From assembly GCA_027491945.1 (NCBI GenBank), contig JAOZFZ010000008.1, positions 1 to 64,000 on the forward strand: a DNA stretch of 64,000 nucleotides. The letters run 5' to 3'. The number at the start of each line of letters is the position of its first letter. Within the stretch, counting starts at the first letter, position 1. The notes beneath the pieces were generated by a model, which was given only the letters and a program-made list of their open reading frames with translations, had not been told where the DNA came from and searched no databases. Below, piece by piece: positions 57,888 through 64,000 of this stretch. The stretch comes from Thermoproteota archaeon (GTDB lineage Archaea; Thermoproteota; Korarchaeia; JAOZGF01; JAOZFZ01). The position numbers were made by a program, and so were the translations under genes.

Positions 57888-59915
57888 ATGACAAGGAAAG
57901 TGATGATTGCGTTTGTTTTAATAATAGTTTACCTCATGGCTATGCAAGCTGAGGCTTTCACTCAACATGACGGTAGGAGGTTCTCGGTTAGGATCTATAT
58001 TCCATCTATAGATCGAAATACCGGCAAATCAAGCATAACAGAGTTTTTAGTTTCAGCTACTGAAGGAACAGGAAGGGTTACGGTGAAGAGCAGTGCAAAA
58101 ATTAAACCAAGCATAAATGTCTCTGTGTGGACGGCCATCGAAGCCGCTGAAATGGCTGTAGGGCTTGATCTATCTAGGTGGAATATTGAAATAACCATAA
58201 GGACGAGGGCGAGCGCAATAAGCGGGATGAGTGGAGAAGCCGGGCTTGAAGTTGCCATAGTAGCTGCCGTTTTAGGACTTCCAATTAGAGGAGATGCTGC
58301 CATTACCGGTTCTTTAGCTTTGGATGGGTCGATAACTCCGGTAGCCGAGGTTGAGGCGAAAGCTTCAGCAATTGCTGAGGCCAACCTTAGGTTCTTTCTT
58401 ATACCAAAGCTAAATGAGGTAGTAAGCCGCATTAATGCATCTAGTGGCAGGATGGAGATTGTTAATCTCTCAAGAGAGCTGAACAACAGGTATAACATTA
58501 CAATTATACCTGTTGGAGACGTGTGGGAGGCGTTTAGATTTCTGACAGGTTTTGAGATTAACAAGGCCTTTGCGAATAAGGGTGAGATAAACAGTAATAG
58601 ATACAATAAACTTCTGAGATGGGAAGCAGAGGAGATGTATAGGAGCACAGCCCGACTCCTAGAAGAGCTAGAAGCCAAATATGATGAGTTTAAAGCTCAA
58701 ATCCAGGAAGTGAATTGGATAGAAAGCTCCATAGATGGCCTCAAGAATAACCTAAATGAAGCTCGTATTCTTCTAGGTGAGGAGAAATACTACACTTCTA
58801 TGTGCAAGTCATTCCAAATGAGAGTGAAGATTCGCAATCTCTCAAACACAATCAGGTATCTCTCCTCTAGAGATATGGAGATGTTCTTAGAGGAGCTAAG
58901 GAAAGAAGCTAAAAAATCAGTTGATAATGCTAAAAAATTTCTTGCTGGGACCAGAAATGATGTGGTTTGCCTTAATTTGCCTTATAGCGCCAGCGGACAG
59001 GCTGCAGCAACAGGATACCTTAGAGTGTTAGAGGCTGAATCACTACTGGAAAGGGCTGAAGGTGAGGTCTCCGCCGGCCTTACGAAGAGAGCTATTGAGG
59101 ACCTCTCCTTCACGATTGAGAGGGCACAAACGGCCATATGGTGGATGAACTTCTCCGTTAAAGTTGAACGCCTGCTAGGGGCAAGCTGCAGCCCCCTTGA
59201 CGAGGAGAAGGTGATAAGGAGAACCAGGCTCCAGATTGAGAAGGCCTTATCTGTTCTTGACCTAGCAGAAGATCTTCTAGACGAATTGCAAGAGGAAGGC
59301 GCCACAGGAAACCTGGAAGAAGTACGGGCTATCTTCAGACAAGAGAAAAGGAGCATCACCAAGCTGCTAACTTGGAACATCACATCTGCTGTATTTCTTG
59401 AGAGTTTAGAGGCTGTCTCGCTATTCGAACTGTTACTATTCCAGCCGCCCTTCTCACCTATCGGTGTAGAGGGCAGCTTCACAAATTCCTCTCTCCACAA
59501 TCTCATACAACAGGCAGAACTGTGGAGCATGCTTGCATTAAATAATTCTGGAGAGCCCTTGCTCCCCATACTCTACCTTGAGTTTGGAAGGTATGGATTT
59601 GCCGGTGAACAAGAGGCCTCCATACATGTAATCTTAATCTCACGCAGAATTGGGAAGGGAATAAATGATTTACAAATGGAGATAAACCCAGACGCGAGGA
59701 CTGTCAAAATTGAGGTTAAGAAAGCGGATTTAGGAAAATTTGAAGCAAAGGACCAAATTATCAGGAATTTAACCTTTGGTAGACAGATGATCGCAGCAGC
59801 ACTGGTTGTTATAGGCCTTGCAATTATTGTCTTTGCCGTTTTCTTAATCCTAAGGGGCAGCAGAGGCGACATTGGGAAACAAAACGCCACGCTAGGTGAG
59901 GGAAATGGGTCTTAA
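57888..59915 (+). CDS. Secreted, membrane-anchored Lon-like (S16) serine protease
   Basis: A 675-aa protein with a signal peptide (~5-23) and a protease domain at ~85-180. SGMSGEAGLEVAIVAAVLGL gives the predicted catalytic Ser115; EAKASAIAEA gives Lys158, and spacing aligns without gaps to bacterial Lon. Residues ~215-560 are a long helical/coiled region with a few Cys and Asn-x-Ser/Thr sites. A C-terminal transmembrane helix (~640-660) ends KQNATLGEGNGS. It fits archaeal S16-type outer membrane-bound proteases (COG1750-like) that lack the ATPase domain. Substrates unknown; could process surface proteins. Confidence 0.78.
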   Translation: MTRKVMIAFVLIIVYLMAMQAEAFTQHDGRRFSVRIYIPSIDRNTGKSSITEFLVSATEGTGRVTVKSSAKIKPSINVSVWTAIEAAEMAVGLDLSRWNIEITIRTRASAISGMSGEAGLEVAIVAAVLGLPIRGDAAITGSLALDGSITPVAEVEAKASAIAEANLRFFLIPKLNEVVSRINASSGRMEIVNLSRELNNRYNITIIPVGDVWEAFRFLTGFEINKAFANKGEINSNRYNKLLRWEAEEMYRSTARLLEELEAKYDEFKAQIQEVNWIESSIDGLKNNLNEARILLGEEKYYTSMCKSFQMRVKIRNLSNTIRYLSSRDMEMFLEELRKEAKKSVDNAKKFLAGTRNDVVCLNLPYSASGQAAATGYLRVLEAESLLERAEGEVSAGLTKRAIEDLSFTIERAQTAIWWMNFSVKVERLLGASCSPLDEEKVIRRTRLQIEKALSVLDLAEDLLDELQEEGATGNLEEVRAIFRQEKRSITKLLTWNITSAVFLESLEAVSLFELLLFQPPFSPIGVEGSFTNSSLHNLIQQAELWSMLALNNSGEPLLPILYLEFGRYGFAGEQEASIHVILISRRIGKGINDLQMEINPDARTVKIEVKKADLGKFEAKDQIIRNLTFGRQMIAAALVVIGLAIIVFAVFLILRGSRGDIGKQNATLGEGNGS

Positions 59916-60921
59916 GGAGGGAAAACTCCCCCCTCACACGTTAATTAAGTACGTTCTTAGATACGTTTCAGGTAAAGAGGACGATCTTATAGTCCCAGCA
60001 GGAATAGGGCTTGACGCAGCCGCAGTGGAGGTTAATAGGAGGATATTGGTAATAACCATGGACCCTATAACAGGTGGCGAGAAGAATATTGGGTGGCTAG
60101 CTGTCCACATAAATGCTAATGACGTAGCAGTTATGGGCGCAAAACCAAGATGGATGGTTCTAACAGCTTTGTTGCCAACAGAGTTTAAGTTAGAAATGCT
60201 AGAAAGAATAATGGAAGACGTTCGGAGAGCCTGCGTGGAGTTAAACCTTAGGTTAATAGGTGGCCACACGGAAGTCACTTCAGCAGTAGAACAGCCAATC
60301 TTAGTGGCATCGATTATCGGTGAGGCTATAGGTAGGGTAACGCCAACAACAAACTGCAAAGCTGGGGATCTGGTTCTCATGACGAAGACAGCTGGAATTG
60401 AGGGAACAGCGATAATTGCCTCTGATTATTCTCACCTATTAAGAGGGGAGATGACGAGAGAAGAGCTAAGGAGAGCTCGGGCCTTTATCAAGAAGATATC
60501 TGTCGTGAAGGAGGCCATTCTGATAGCAGATCTTGTGAATGCGATGCATGATCCCACCGAAGGGGGCTTAACACAAGGACTTTGGGAGATGGGCGAGGCT
60601 TCCCGAAGAGGTTTAAAAATACTCGGAGACAGGGTGCCAATCGCAGAGGAAACAAGGAGAATATGCAAAATACTTAAGATAAACCCTCTAAACCTAATAA
60701 GTTCGGGCGTGCTCTTGGCTGCGGTACCAAGGGATAGGGTGAAGGAGGTTAAAAAGCGCTTAACCGATAATAAGATTCCTTTCTCGTTCATTGGAGAGTT
60801 CACAGATGGGTCGGAGAGAAGGATGTTAATAAATGGAGACTGGCAGCCGATTGAGCCGGTTCAGGATGAGCTTTGGAGGTTAAGGGAGAGGTTGAGAAGT
60901 GGGAGGGCCTATAATCGTTAG
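59905..60921 (+). CDS. AIR-synthase/HypE-like ATP-binding protein
   Basis: About 338 aa from ATG 59905 (MGLKEGKLPPHTL), with GGTGAGG upstream. AIR synthase/HypE/SelD fold motifs are GIGLDAAAVEV, INANDVAVMGAKPRWMVLTA, GGHTEVTSAVEQPI and HDPTEGGLTQGLWEMGEASR. HypE makes the cyanide ligand of [NiFe] hydrogenases, but no other hyp or hydrogenase gene is near, and many archaeal members of this group are HypE-like with unknown function. It overlaps the protease by 11 nt. Confidence 0.8.
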   Translation: MGLKEGKLPPHTLIKYVLRYVSGKEDDLIVPAGIGLDAAAVEVNRRILVITMDPITGGEKNIGWLAVHINANDVAVMGAKPRWMVLTALLPTEFKLEMLERIMEDVRRACVELNLRLIGGHTEVTSAVEQPILVASIIGEAIGRVTPTTNCKAGDLVLMTKTAGIEGTAIIASDYSHLLRGEMTREELRRARAFIKKISVVKEAILIADLVNAMHDPTEGGLTQGLWEMGEASRRGLKILGDRVPIAEETRRICKILKINPLNLISSGVLLAAVPRDRVKEVKKRLTDNKIPFSFIGEFTDGSERRMLINGDWQPIEPVQDELWRLRERLRSGRAYNR

Positions 60922-61048
60922 AGCAAGATCAAGGGGTCAACTTGAAGAAAAAAGGTGTGATAAATGTGGCTCAACCTTCTTCGTGAATCCTAGAAAGAGG
61001 AGAAAAGTCATAATCTGTCCTGTTTGTGGGTTCAAAACTCGTTTGTAG
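60899..61048 (+). CDS. 49-aa zinc-ribbon protein
   Basis: A 49-residue frame from GTG 60899: MGGPIIVRARSRGQLEEKRC..., with CDKC (20-23) and CPVC (40-43) pairs of a zinc ribbon and basic linkers. The frame overlaps the AIR-synthase gene end by 23 nt and precedes proS by 15 nt; a purine-rich GAGAGG lies upstream. It resembles short archaeal zinc-ribbon proteins of unknown role. Confidence is limited by its size. Confidence 0.6.
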   Translation: MGGPIIVRARSRGQLEEKRCDKCGSTFFVNPRKRRKVIICPVCGFKTRL

Positions 61049-61063
61049 CGGCGAGGGAACCTG

Positions 61064-62488
61064 ATGGTTCGGGGGAGAAAGGAAACAGATTTTATGGAAT
61101 GGTTTTCTCAAATCCTATTGGAGACTGAGATCTATGATTATAGGTATCCCATAAAGGGAATGGGAATATGGTTACCTTTTGGCTTTAGAATCAGAGAAAA
61201 CATGCTAAGGATAATAAGGAAAAACCTAAATGGAGCAGGGCATCAGGAGGTTCTATTTCCACTCCTGGTCCCTGAGTACAACCTTAAACGCGAAAGCGAA
61301 CACATAGTGGCCTTTGAAAGTGAAGTCTACTGGGTCACACACGGGGGAAAGGACAAACTTAAAGTCAGATATGCCTTAAGGCCAACAAGTGAAACAGCCA
61401 TATACCCCATGTATGCTCTATGGATCCGGTCTCACCGGGATTTGCCAATAAAATACTACCAGATAGTTAATATCTTCCGATACGAAACAAAAACCACGCG
61501 CCCTATAATAAGGGTTAGGGAGGTTCTAACATTTAAAGAAGCCCACACAGCTCATGCCACAAGGGAAGAAGCAGAGAGACAGATAAAAGAAGCTATAACC
61601 ATTTATTCTAAGATATTTGAGGAGATGGCCATTCCCTATCTGATACTGAAGAGACCAGATTGGGACAAGTTTGCTGGAGCTGAGTATTCCATAGCATTTG
61701 ATACCATATTACCGAATGGTAGGAGGCTTCAGATAGGAACTGTCCACTACTTAGGCCAGAACTTTGCGAAAGCTTTTGACATAAAGTACTTGAAGCCTGA
61801 TGGAGAACATGAATATGTTTACCAAACATGTTACGGTATCTCGGGACGCCCTATAGCTGCAGTAATCGCTATACACTCAGATGAAAGGGGGCTTGTGCTC
61901 CCGCCCTCAGTGGCACCACTAAAGGTTGTGATCATACCCATATACTATGAGAGGGGTAAGGTAGAAACCTTTAACCTTTCACGTGAAATAGAGATAGAAC
62001 TCAATAAATCCGGCATAACAGCCATAGCCGACCTAAGAGAGAAGGATACACCTGGGGCGAAGTATTTCTACTGGGAACGAAGGGGGATACCTCTGAGAAT
62101 AGAGATAGGTATGAAAGAGGTTAGTGGCGGGTTTGTCACGGTTTTCAGGAGGGATACTCTTAAGAGGGAGCGGGTTGAAAGAGATAATGTCGTAAGTAGA
62201 GTAAGAGATCTATTGAATGAGATTCAGTGGAATCTAAAAGAGAAAGGAGAAAAGTTCTTGCTCGAGAAAATAAAGGAGGTTAACGATTTATCAGAGGCTA
62301 GCAGGGAAATAGAGAGGGGCCTAGTTGTGATACTACCTTGGTGTGGTAGTGAGAGCTGCGGGGAAAAGATGGAAGAGAAGCTTGGAGCTAAGGTCTTCGG
62401 CCACCCGCTAGATGGAGAATATGAAGGAAAGTGTCCTGTGTGCGGCAATTCAGCAAAGCTGAAGATATATATAGGTAAGTCCTACTAA
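61064..62488 (+). CDS. proS: Prolyl-tRNA synthetase (archaeal/eukaryotic type)
   Basis: A 474-aa class II enzyme that charges tRNA-Pro. Visible motif 2 [20 protein letters not shown], the proline-site segments [11 protein letters not shown] and '[20 protein letters not shown]', and the C-terminal zinc-like region [12 protein letters not shown] and CPVCG. The ending KIYIGKSY is the typical C-terminal Tyr. Complete. It follows the 49-aa zinc-ribbon gene. Confidence 0.97.
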   Translation: MVRGRKETDFMEWFSQILLETEIYDYRYPIKGMGIWLPFGFRIRENMLRIIRKNLNGAGHQEVLFPLLVPEYNLKRESEHIVAFESEVYWVTHGGKDKLKVRYALRPTSETAIYPMYALWIRSHRDLPIKYYQIVNIFRYETKTTRPIIRVREVLTFKEAHTAHATREEAERQIKEAITIYSKIFEEMAIPYLILKRPDWDKFAGAEYSIAFDTILPNGRRLQIGTVHYLGQNFAKAFDIKYLKPDGEHEYVYQTCYGISGRPIAAVIAIHSDERGLVLPPSVAPLKVVIIPIYYERGKVETFNLSREIEIELNKSGITAIADLREKDTPGAKYFYWERRGIPLRIEIGMKEVSGGFVTVFRRDTLKRERVERDNVVSRVRDLLNEIQWNLKEKGEKFLLEKIKEVNDLSEASREIERGLVVILPWCGSESCGEKMEEKLGAKVFGHPLDGEYEGKCPVCGNSAKLKIYIGKSY

Positions 62489-62523
62489 GACGAACAGAGG
62501 GGAGCATATGAGGGTGTTCTAAG

Positions 62524-62811
62524 TTGCCGAAAAAAAGGAAGAGCAGTGGAAGATCTAAGGGGCATGGAGCAGGGAGAACAGGCTATCTTACCTGCGATTT
62601 CTGCGGCCGTAGAATGCCTATGGATAAGATTAAAAAGATAACTAGGTGGTACTCCCCTGTTGATCCCCAGATCAGAAAGGAGCTGAAAAAACAGGGCTCA
62701 AGGGTACCTGTGTACAGAGTCACAAAGTATATTTGTATACGATGTGCAATTCACAGAGGCATAATAAAGATAAGAGCAGAGGAGGAAAGAAAAACAGCTA
62801 AACCAGTTTAG
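62524..62811 (+). CDS. rps26e: Small ribosomal subunit protein S26e (eS26)
   Basis: A 95-aa zinc-binding ribosomal protein: SKGHGAGRTGYLTCDFCGRR, CIRCAIHRGIIKIR, so CDFC and CIRC form the zinc site. The TTG at 62524 starts MPKKRKSSG. eS26 is restricted among archaea to TACK-type and related lineages. Not overlapping neighbours; likely co-transcribed with proS. Confidence 0.96.
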   Translation: MPKKRKSSGRSKGHGAGRTGYLTCDFCGRRMPMDKIKKITRWYSPVDPQIRKELKKQGSRVPVYRVTKYICIRCAIHRGIIKIRAEEERKTAKPV

Positions 62812-62870
62812 GGGAGAGGTTATTGGCTGTTTTTACGCTCAAGAGCTGGCGAGTAGGTTGGTAGGGTAAG

Positions 62871-62880
62871 CTTTTTATAG
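62871..62880 (+). promoter_or_regulatory. TATA box of the Alba gene
   Basis: CTTTTTATAG lies 74-83 nt before the TTG at 62954; the transcript would start around 62905. Confidence 0.5.
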
Positions 62881-62953
62881 GGATAAAGGGTGCCCTATTC
62901 CAGCTTTTCCAGCGCCCTTGTAAAAAGCAAAGCACGTGTGGAGGTGTTGCAAC

Positions 62954-63238
62954 TTGGCAAGTGATGTCGGCGAGATCTATATCGGTAGGAAACCAACGAT
63001 GAACTACGTTTTGGCGACCGTTCTACAGTTTAACCAAGGAAAGAACCAGGTAATCATTAAGGCGAGGGGGAAGTCAATAAGCAAAGCCGTTGACGTTGCA
63101 GAGATCACAAGAAACAGATTCCTCCAAAACGTCGTCGAAGTCGACGATGTAAAGATAGGAACTGAATCGCTTGGTGGCGGAGAAAGCGAGGAAAGAAATG
63201 TCTCTGTGATCGAAATAACCCTCAAAAGGGTAGCGTGA
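62954..63238 (+). CDS. albA: DNA/RNA-binding protein Alba
   Basis: A ~94-aa chromatin and RNA-binding protein. 'GEIYIGRKPTMNYVLATVLQ', IKARGKSISKAVDVAEITRN and 'RFLQNVVEVDDVKIGTESLG' are diagnostic, with the conserved Lys in the N-terminal 'GRKP' region near Lys16. Start TTG 62954 (MASDVGEIY) follows GGAGGTG by 8 nt; a longer frame from 62936 lacks a ribosome-binding site. It has its own promoter (62871). Confidence 0.96.
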   Translation: MASDVGEIYIGRKPTMNYVLATVLQFNQGKNQVIIKARGKSISKAVDVAEITRNRFLQNVVEVDDVKIGTESLGGGESEERNVSVIEITLKRVA

Positions 63239-63310
63239 AGGCATCCCCTCCCCCCCACTTTTCTAAGTAAATAAGCCTCCGTACGCCCTGAAAGCCCGGT
63301 TTCTACTCGC

Positions 63311-63326
63311 GTGCTACCCACAGCAC
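63311..63326 (+). terminator. Hairpin plus T-rich stretch after Alba
   Basis: GTGCT-ACCCAC-AGCAC can form a 5-bp stem; ACACTTTTGG follows. It lies 72 nt past the Alba stop. A weak terminator or an RNA structure; function inferred. Confidence 0.3.
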
Positions 63327-63399
63327 ACTTTTGGTATTAACCTGTTCTCTCTTTATAAGAGGTGTAAGCAGGCAATCCGGCTTCTTAATGGGAGAAAGA

Positions 63400-63497
63400 T
63401 GCCGCGGGCAGGTTTTTCGAGTCATTCTCGAACCTGCGACCTCCCGGTTTCAATCTGGCGACTTCAGCCGGGCGCTCTCCCACTGAGCTACCGCGGC
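63400..63497 (-). tRNA. tRNA-Phe(GAA) with two introns (37/38 and T loop 59/60)
   Basis: The acceptor stem GCCGCGG/CCGCGGC, D stem GCUC/GAGC and anticodon stem CCCGG/CCGGG are complete, with anticodon GAA at 63465-63463. The T stem is GCAGG/CCUGC; the T loop is 20 nt. Removing 63426-63414 (AAUGACUCGAAAA) leaves UUCGAGA, and in the precursor UUCGAG pairs with CUCGAA around AAUGA, with a 3-nt AAA bulge, a clean splice structure. In the anticodon loop (20 nt), removing 63461-63449 (UCGCCAGAUUGAA) leaves CUGAAGA. G37 fits the wybutosine enzymes encoded nearby. Discriminator A63400; CCA not encoded. Confidence 0.9.
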
Positions 63498-63517
63498 ATC
63501 CATAAGGTAATTGAGAA

Positions 63518-63590
63518 TAGCCCCGCCCGGATTCGAACCGGGGTCAGCGGATCCAGAGTCCGCCATGCTTGGCCACTACACCACGGGGCT
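63518..63590 (-). tRNA. tRNA-Gln(CUG), no intron
   Basis: A 73-nt tRNA: acceptor AGCCCCG/CGGGGCU, anticodon stem GCGGA/UCCGC with loop CUCUGGA (anticodon CUG) and T stem CCCGG/CCGGG with UUCGAAU loop. It lies 20 nt upstream of tRNA-Phe in the same direction, so the two are probably one transcript. Confidence 0.93.
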
Positions 63591-63619
63591 CCGGTGGAGT
63601 ATCGTTATGCCGTGCACGA

Positions 63620-63628
63620 TTTAAAAGG
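63620..63628 (-). promoter_or_regulatory. TATA box of tRNA-Gln-tRNA-Phe
   Basis: Minus-strand CCTTTTAAA lies 30-38 nt before the tRNA-Gln 5' end. Confidence 0.55.
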
Positions 63629-63635
63629 TTTGCGG

Positions 63636-64000
63636 TTAGGGTGCTCTGTAACCCGCCTCCCTCTCAGCTCTTATAATAAGGTTTTTAAGGACGTTTTTAA
63701 CGTTTTCACGGCTTTCTGTTAAAGTGCCCGTGACAAATACATCCGCACCTGCCCTCACAATTGAGGCCACATCAGCCTCTGTTTTTATACCTCCTCCAAC
63801 TATGACATGAATATCAACTGCCTGCTTAACCGCCTTAACAACCTTCGCTGGTATGGGTGTAGGAGATCCTGACCCGGCTTCAAGGTAAACAAATCGCATA
63901 CCAAGATATTGCGCTGCCAAGGCGTAGGCTACTGCTATTTCCCACTTGTTCCTGGGTATTAGACGGGCCATTCCAACAAAACCTGCTGCCTCCCCAGGTT
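63636..64000 (-). CDS. Geranylgeranylglyceryl phosphate synthase (3' part, cut by right edge)
   Basis: About 120 C-terminal residues of a TIM-barrel enzyme; the frame is open to the edge. Signature segments are PGEAAGFVGMARLIPRNK, RFVYLEAGSGSPTPIP and VIVGGGIKTEADVASIVRAG, which match GGGP synthase: it joins glycerol-1-phosphate to a C20 isoprenoid, the first ether-lipid step. The N-terminal catalytic half is outside. The stop at 63636 is 8 nt from the tRNA promoter region. Confidence 0.93.
   Translation of the reverse strand, partial: PGEAAGFVGMARLIPRNKWEIAVAYALAAQYLGMRFVYLEAGSGSPTPIPAKVVKAVKQAVDIHVIVGGGIKTEADVASIVRAGADVFVTGTLTESRENVKNVLKNLIIRAEREAGYRAP

Noticed and set aside
57888..59915. 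Loss of the catalytic Ser in the Lon-like domain
   Set aside because: A first alignment by the Ala-Gly pair put Glu at the Ser position, but ungapped spacing to the G-x-P/R motif downstream places Ser115 correctly, so the dyad is intact.
63311..63326. Strong intrinsic terminator after Alba
   Set aside because: The stem is only 5 bp and the T run is short; kept only as a low-confidence feature.
1..64000. CRISPR arrays, insertion sequences, integrases, rRNA, phage genes
   Set aside because: I found no regularly spaced direct repeats, transposase or integrase motifs, or rRNA sequence. Base composition and gene content look uniform.

Overview
The window is a gene-dense chromosomal segment from an archaeon. 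Evidence: eukaryote-like ribosomal proteins (S8e, S26e, S30e, L40e), SRP19, Gar1, fibrillarin/Nop5, Alba, RadA, Hjc, a group II chaperonin, aEF-2 and aEF-1beta, diphthine synthase, GGGP synthase (archaeal lipids), TATA-type promoters and tRNAs with tiny introns. S26e, S30e and a TFE-beta-like (RPC34/39-like) protein point to the TACK side of the archaea (Bathyarchaeia, Korarchaeia, Thaumarchaeota/Aigarchaeota-like or Crenarchaeota); I cannot place it further. Pyruvate:ferredoxin oxidoreductase and an ADP-forming acyl-CoA synthetase beta subunit suggest an anaerobic, peptide- or sugar-fermenting life. I see no insertion sequence, integrase, CRISPR array, rRNA or prophage. This is mostly core genome with unrecognised small regulators and membrane proteins between.

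Layout. 1-2.3 kb: minus-strand operon of a membrane-tethered regulator, a 58-aa zinc ribbon, aEF-1beta and a CDC48 ATPase cut by the left edge. 2.4-6.5 kb: tRNA-Arg, a glycosyltransferase, Pth2-TruD, a zinc/KH-like protein with a small wHTH protein, L40e and tRNA-Val. 6.5-18.3 kb: PRC-barrel and PAC2 proteins, Lsm, an AAA+ protein-RadA pair, a CopG-like protein, EF-2, ACD beta, coiled-coil and DUF373 proteins, an Orc1/Cdc6-like protein with a palindromic promoter, and tRNA-Lys. 18.3-26.2 kb: DphB, RibL and RibK (FAD synthesis), translin-like, THEP1 NTPase, a flippase-like membrane protein, PorCDAB, and two Cys-rich micro-proteins. 26.8-35.5 kb: chaperonin, two membrane proteins, S8e-SRP19-Gar1, TFE-beta-like, Trm1, FlpA-Nop5, S30e. 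35.5-51 kb: Elp3, GlmS with a glycosyltransferase, a wHTH protein with an EF-hand-like tail, RIO2, a secreted protein, DUF460, Bax1-like and DUF4443-like proteins, Hjc with two uncharacterised partners, a MurG-like glycosyltransferase, AMMECR1 and CBS proteins. 51-64 kb: RqcH/NFACT, Trm5, OPT-like transporter, Lsm, Taw3, a secreted Lon-like protease, an AIR-synthase-like protein, ProRS, S26e, Alba, tRNA-Phe, tRNA-Gln and GGGP synthase cut by the right edge.

How the genes work together. Many serve RNA maturation and translation: Trm1, Trm5, Taw3 (wybutosine in tRNA-Phe, whose gene is also here), TruD, Elp3, Pth2, RqcH, the C/D and H/ACA RNP proteins, and diphthamide synthesis matched by an intact target His in EF-2. 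A second theme is surface glycan synthesis (GlmS, three glycosyltransferases, a Wzy-like and a flippase-like membrane protein). The most unusual signals are the tRNA genes: four of five carry 10-13 nt introns, and tRNA-Lys and tRNA-Phe each carry two, including rare D-stem and T-loop sites. Others are an Orc1/Cdc6-like protein lacking the Walker B glutamate, next to a perfect 10-bp-arm palindrome; a one-protein membrane regulator; an orphan cyclin-fold protein in an Hjc operon; and five short genes below usual annotation length.
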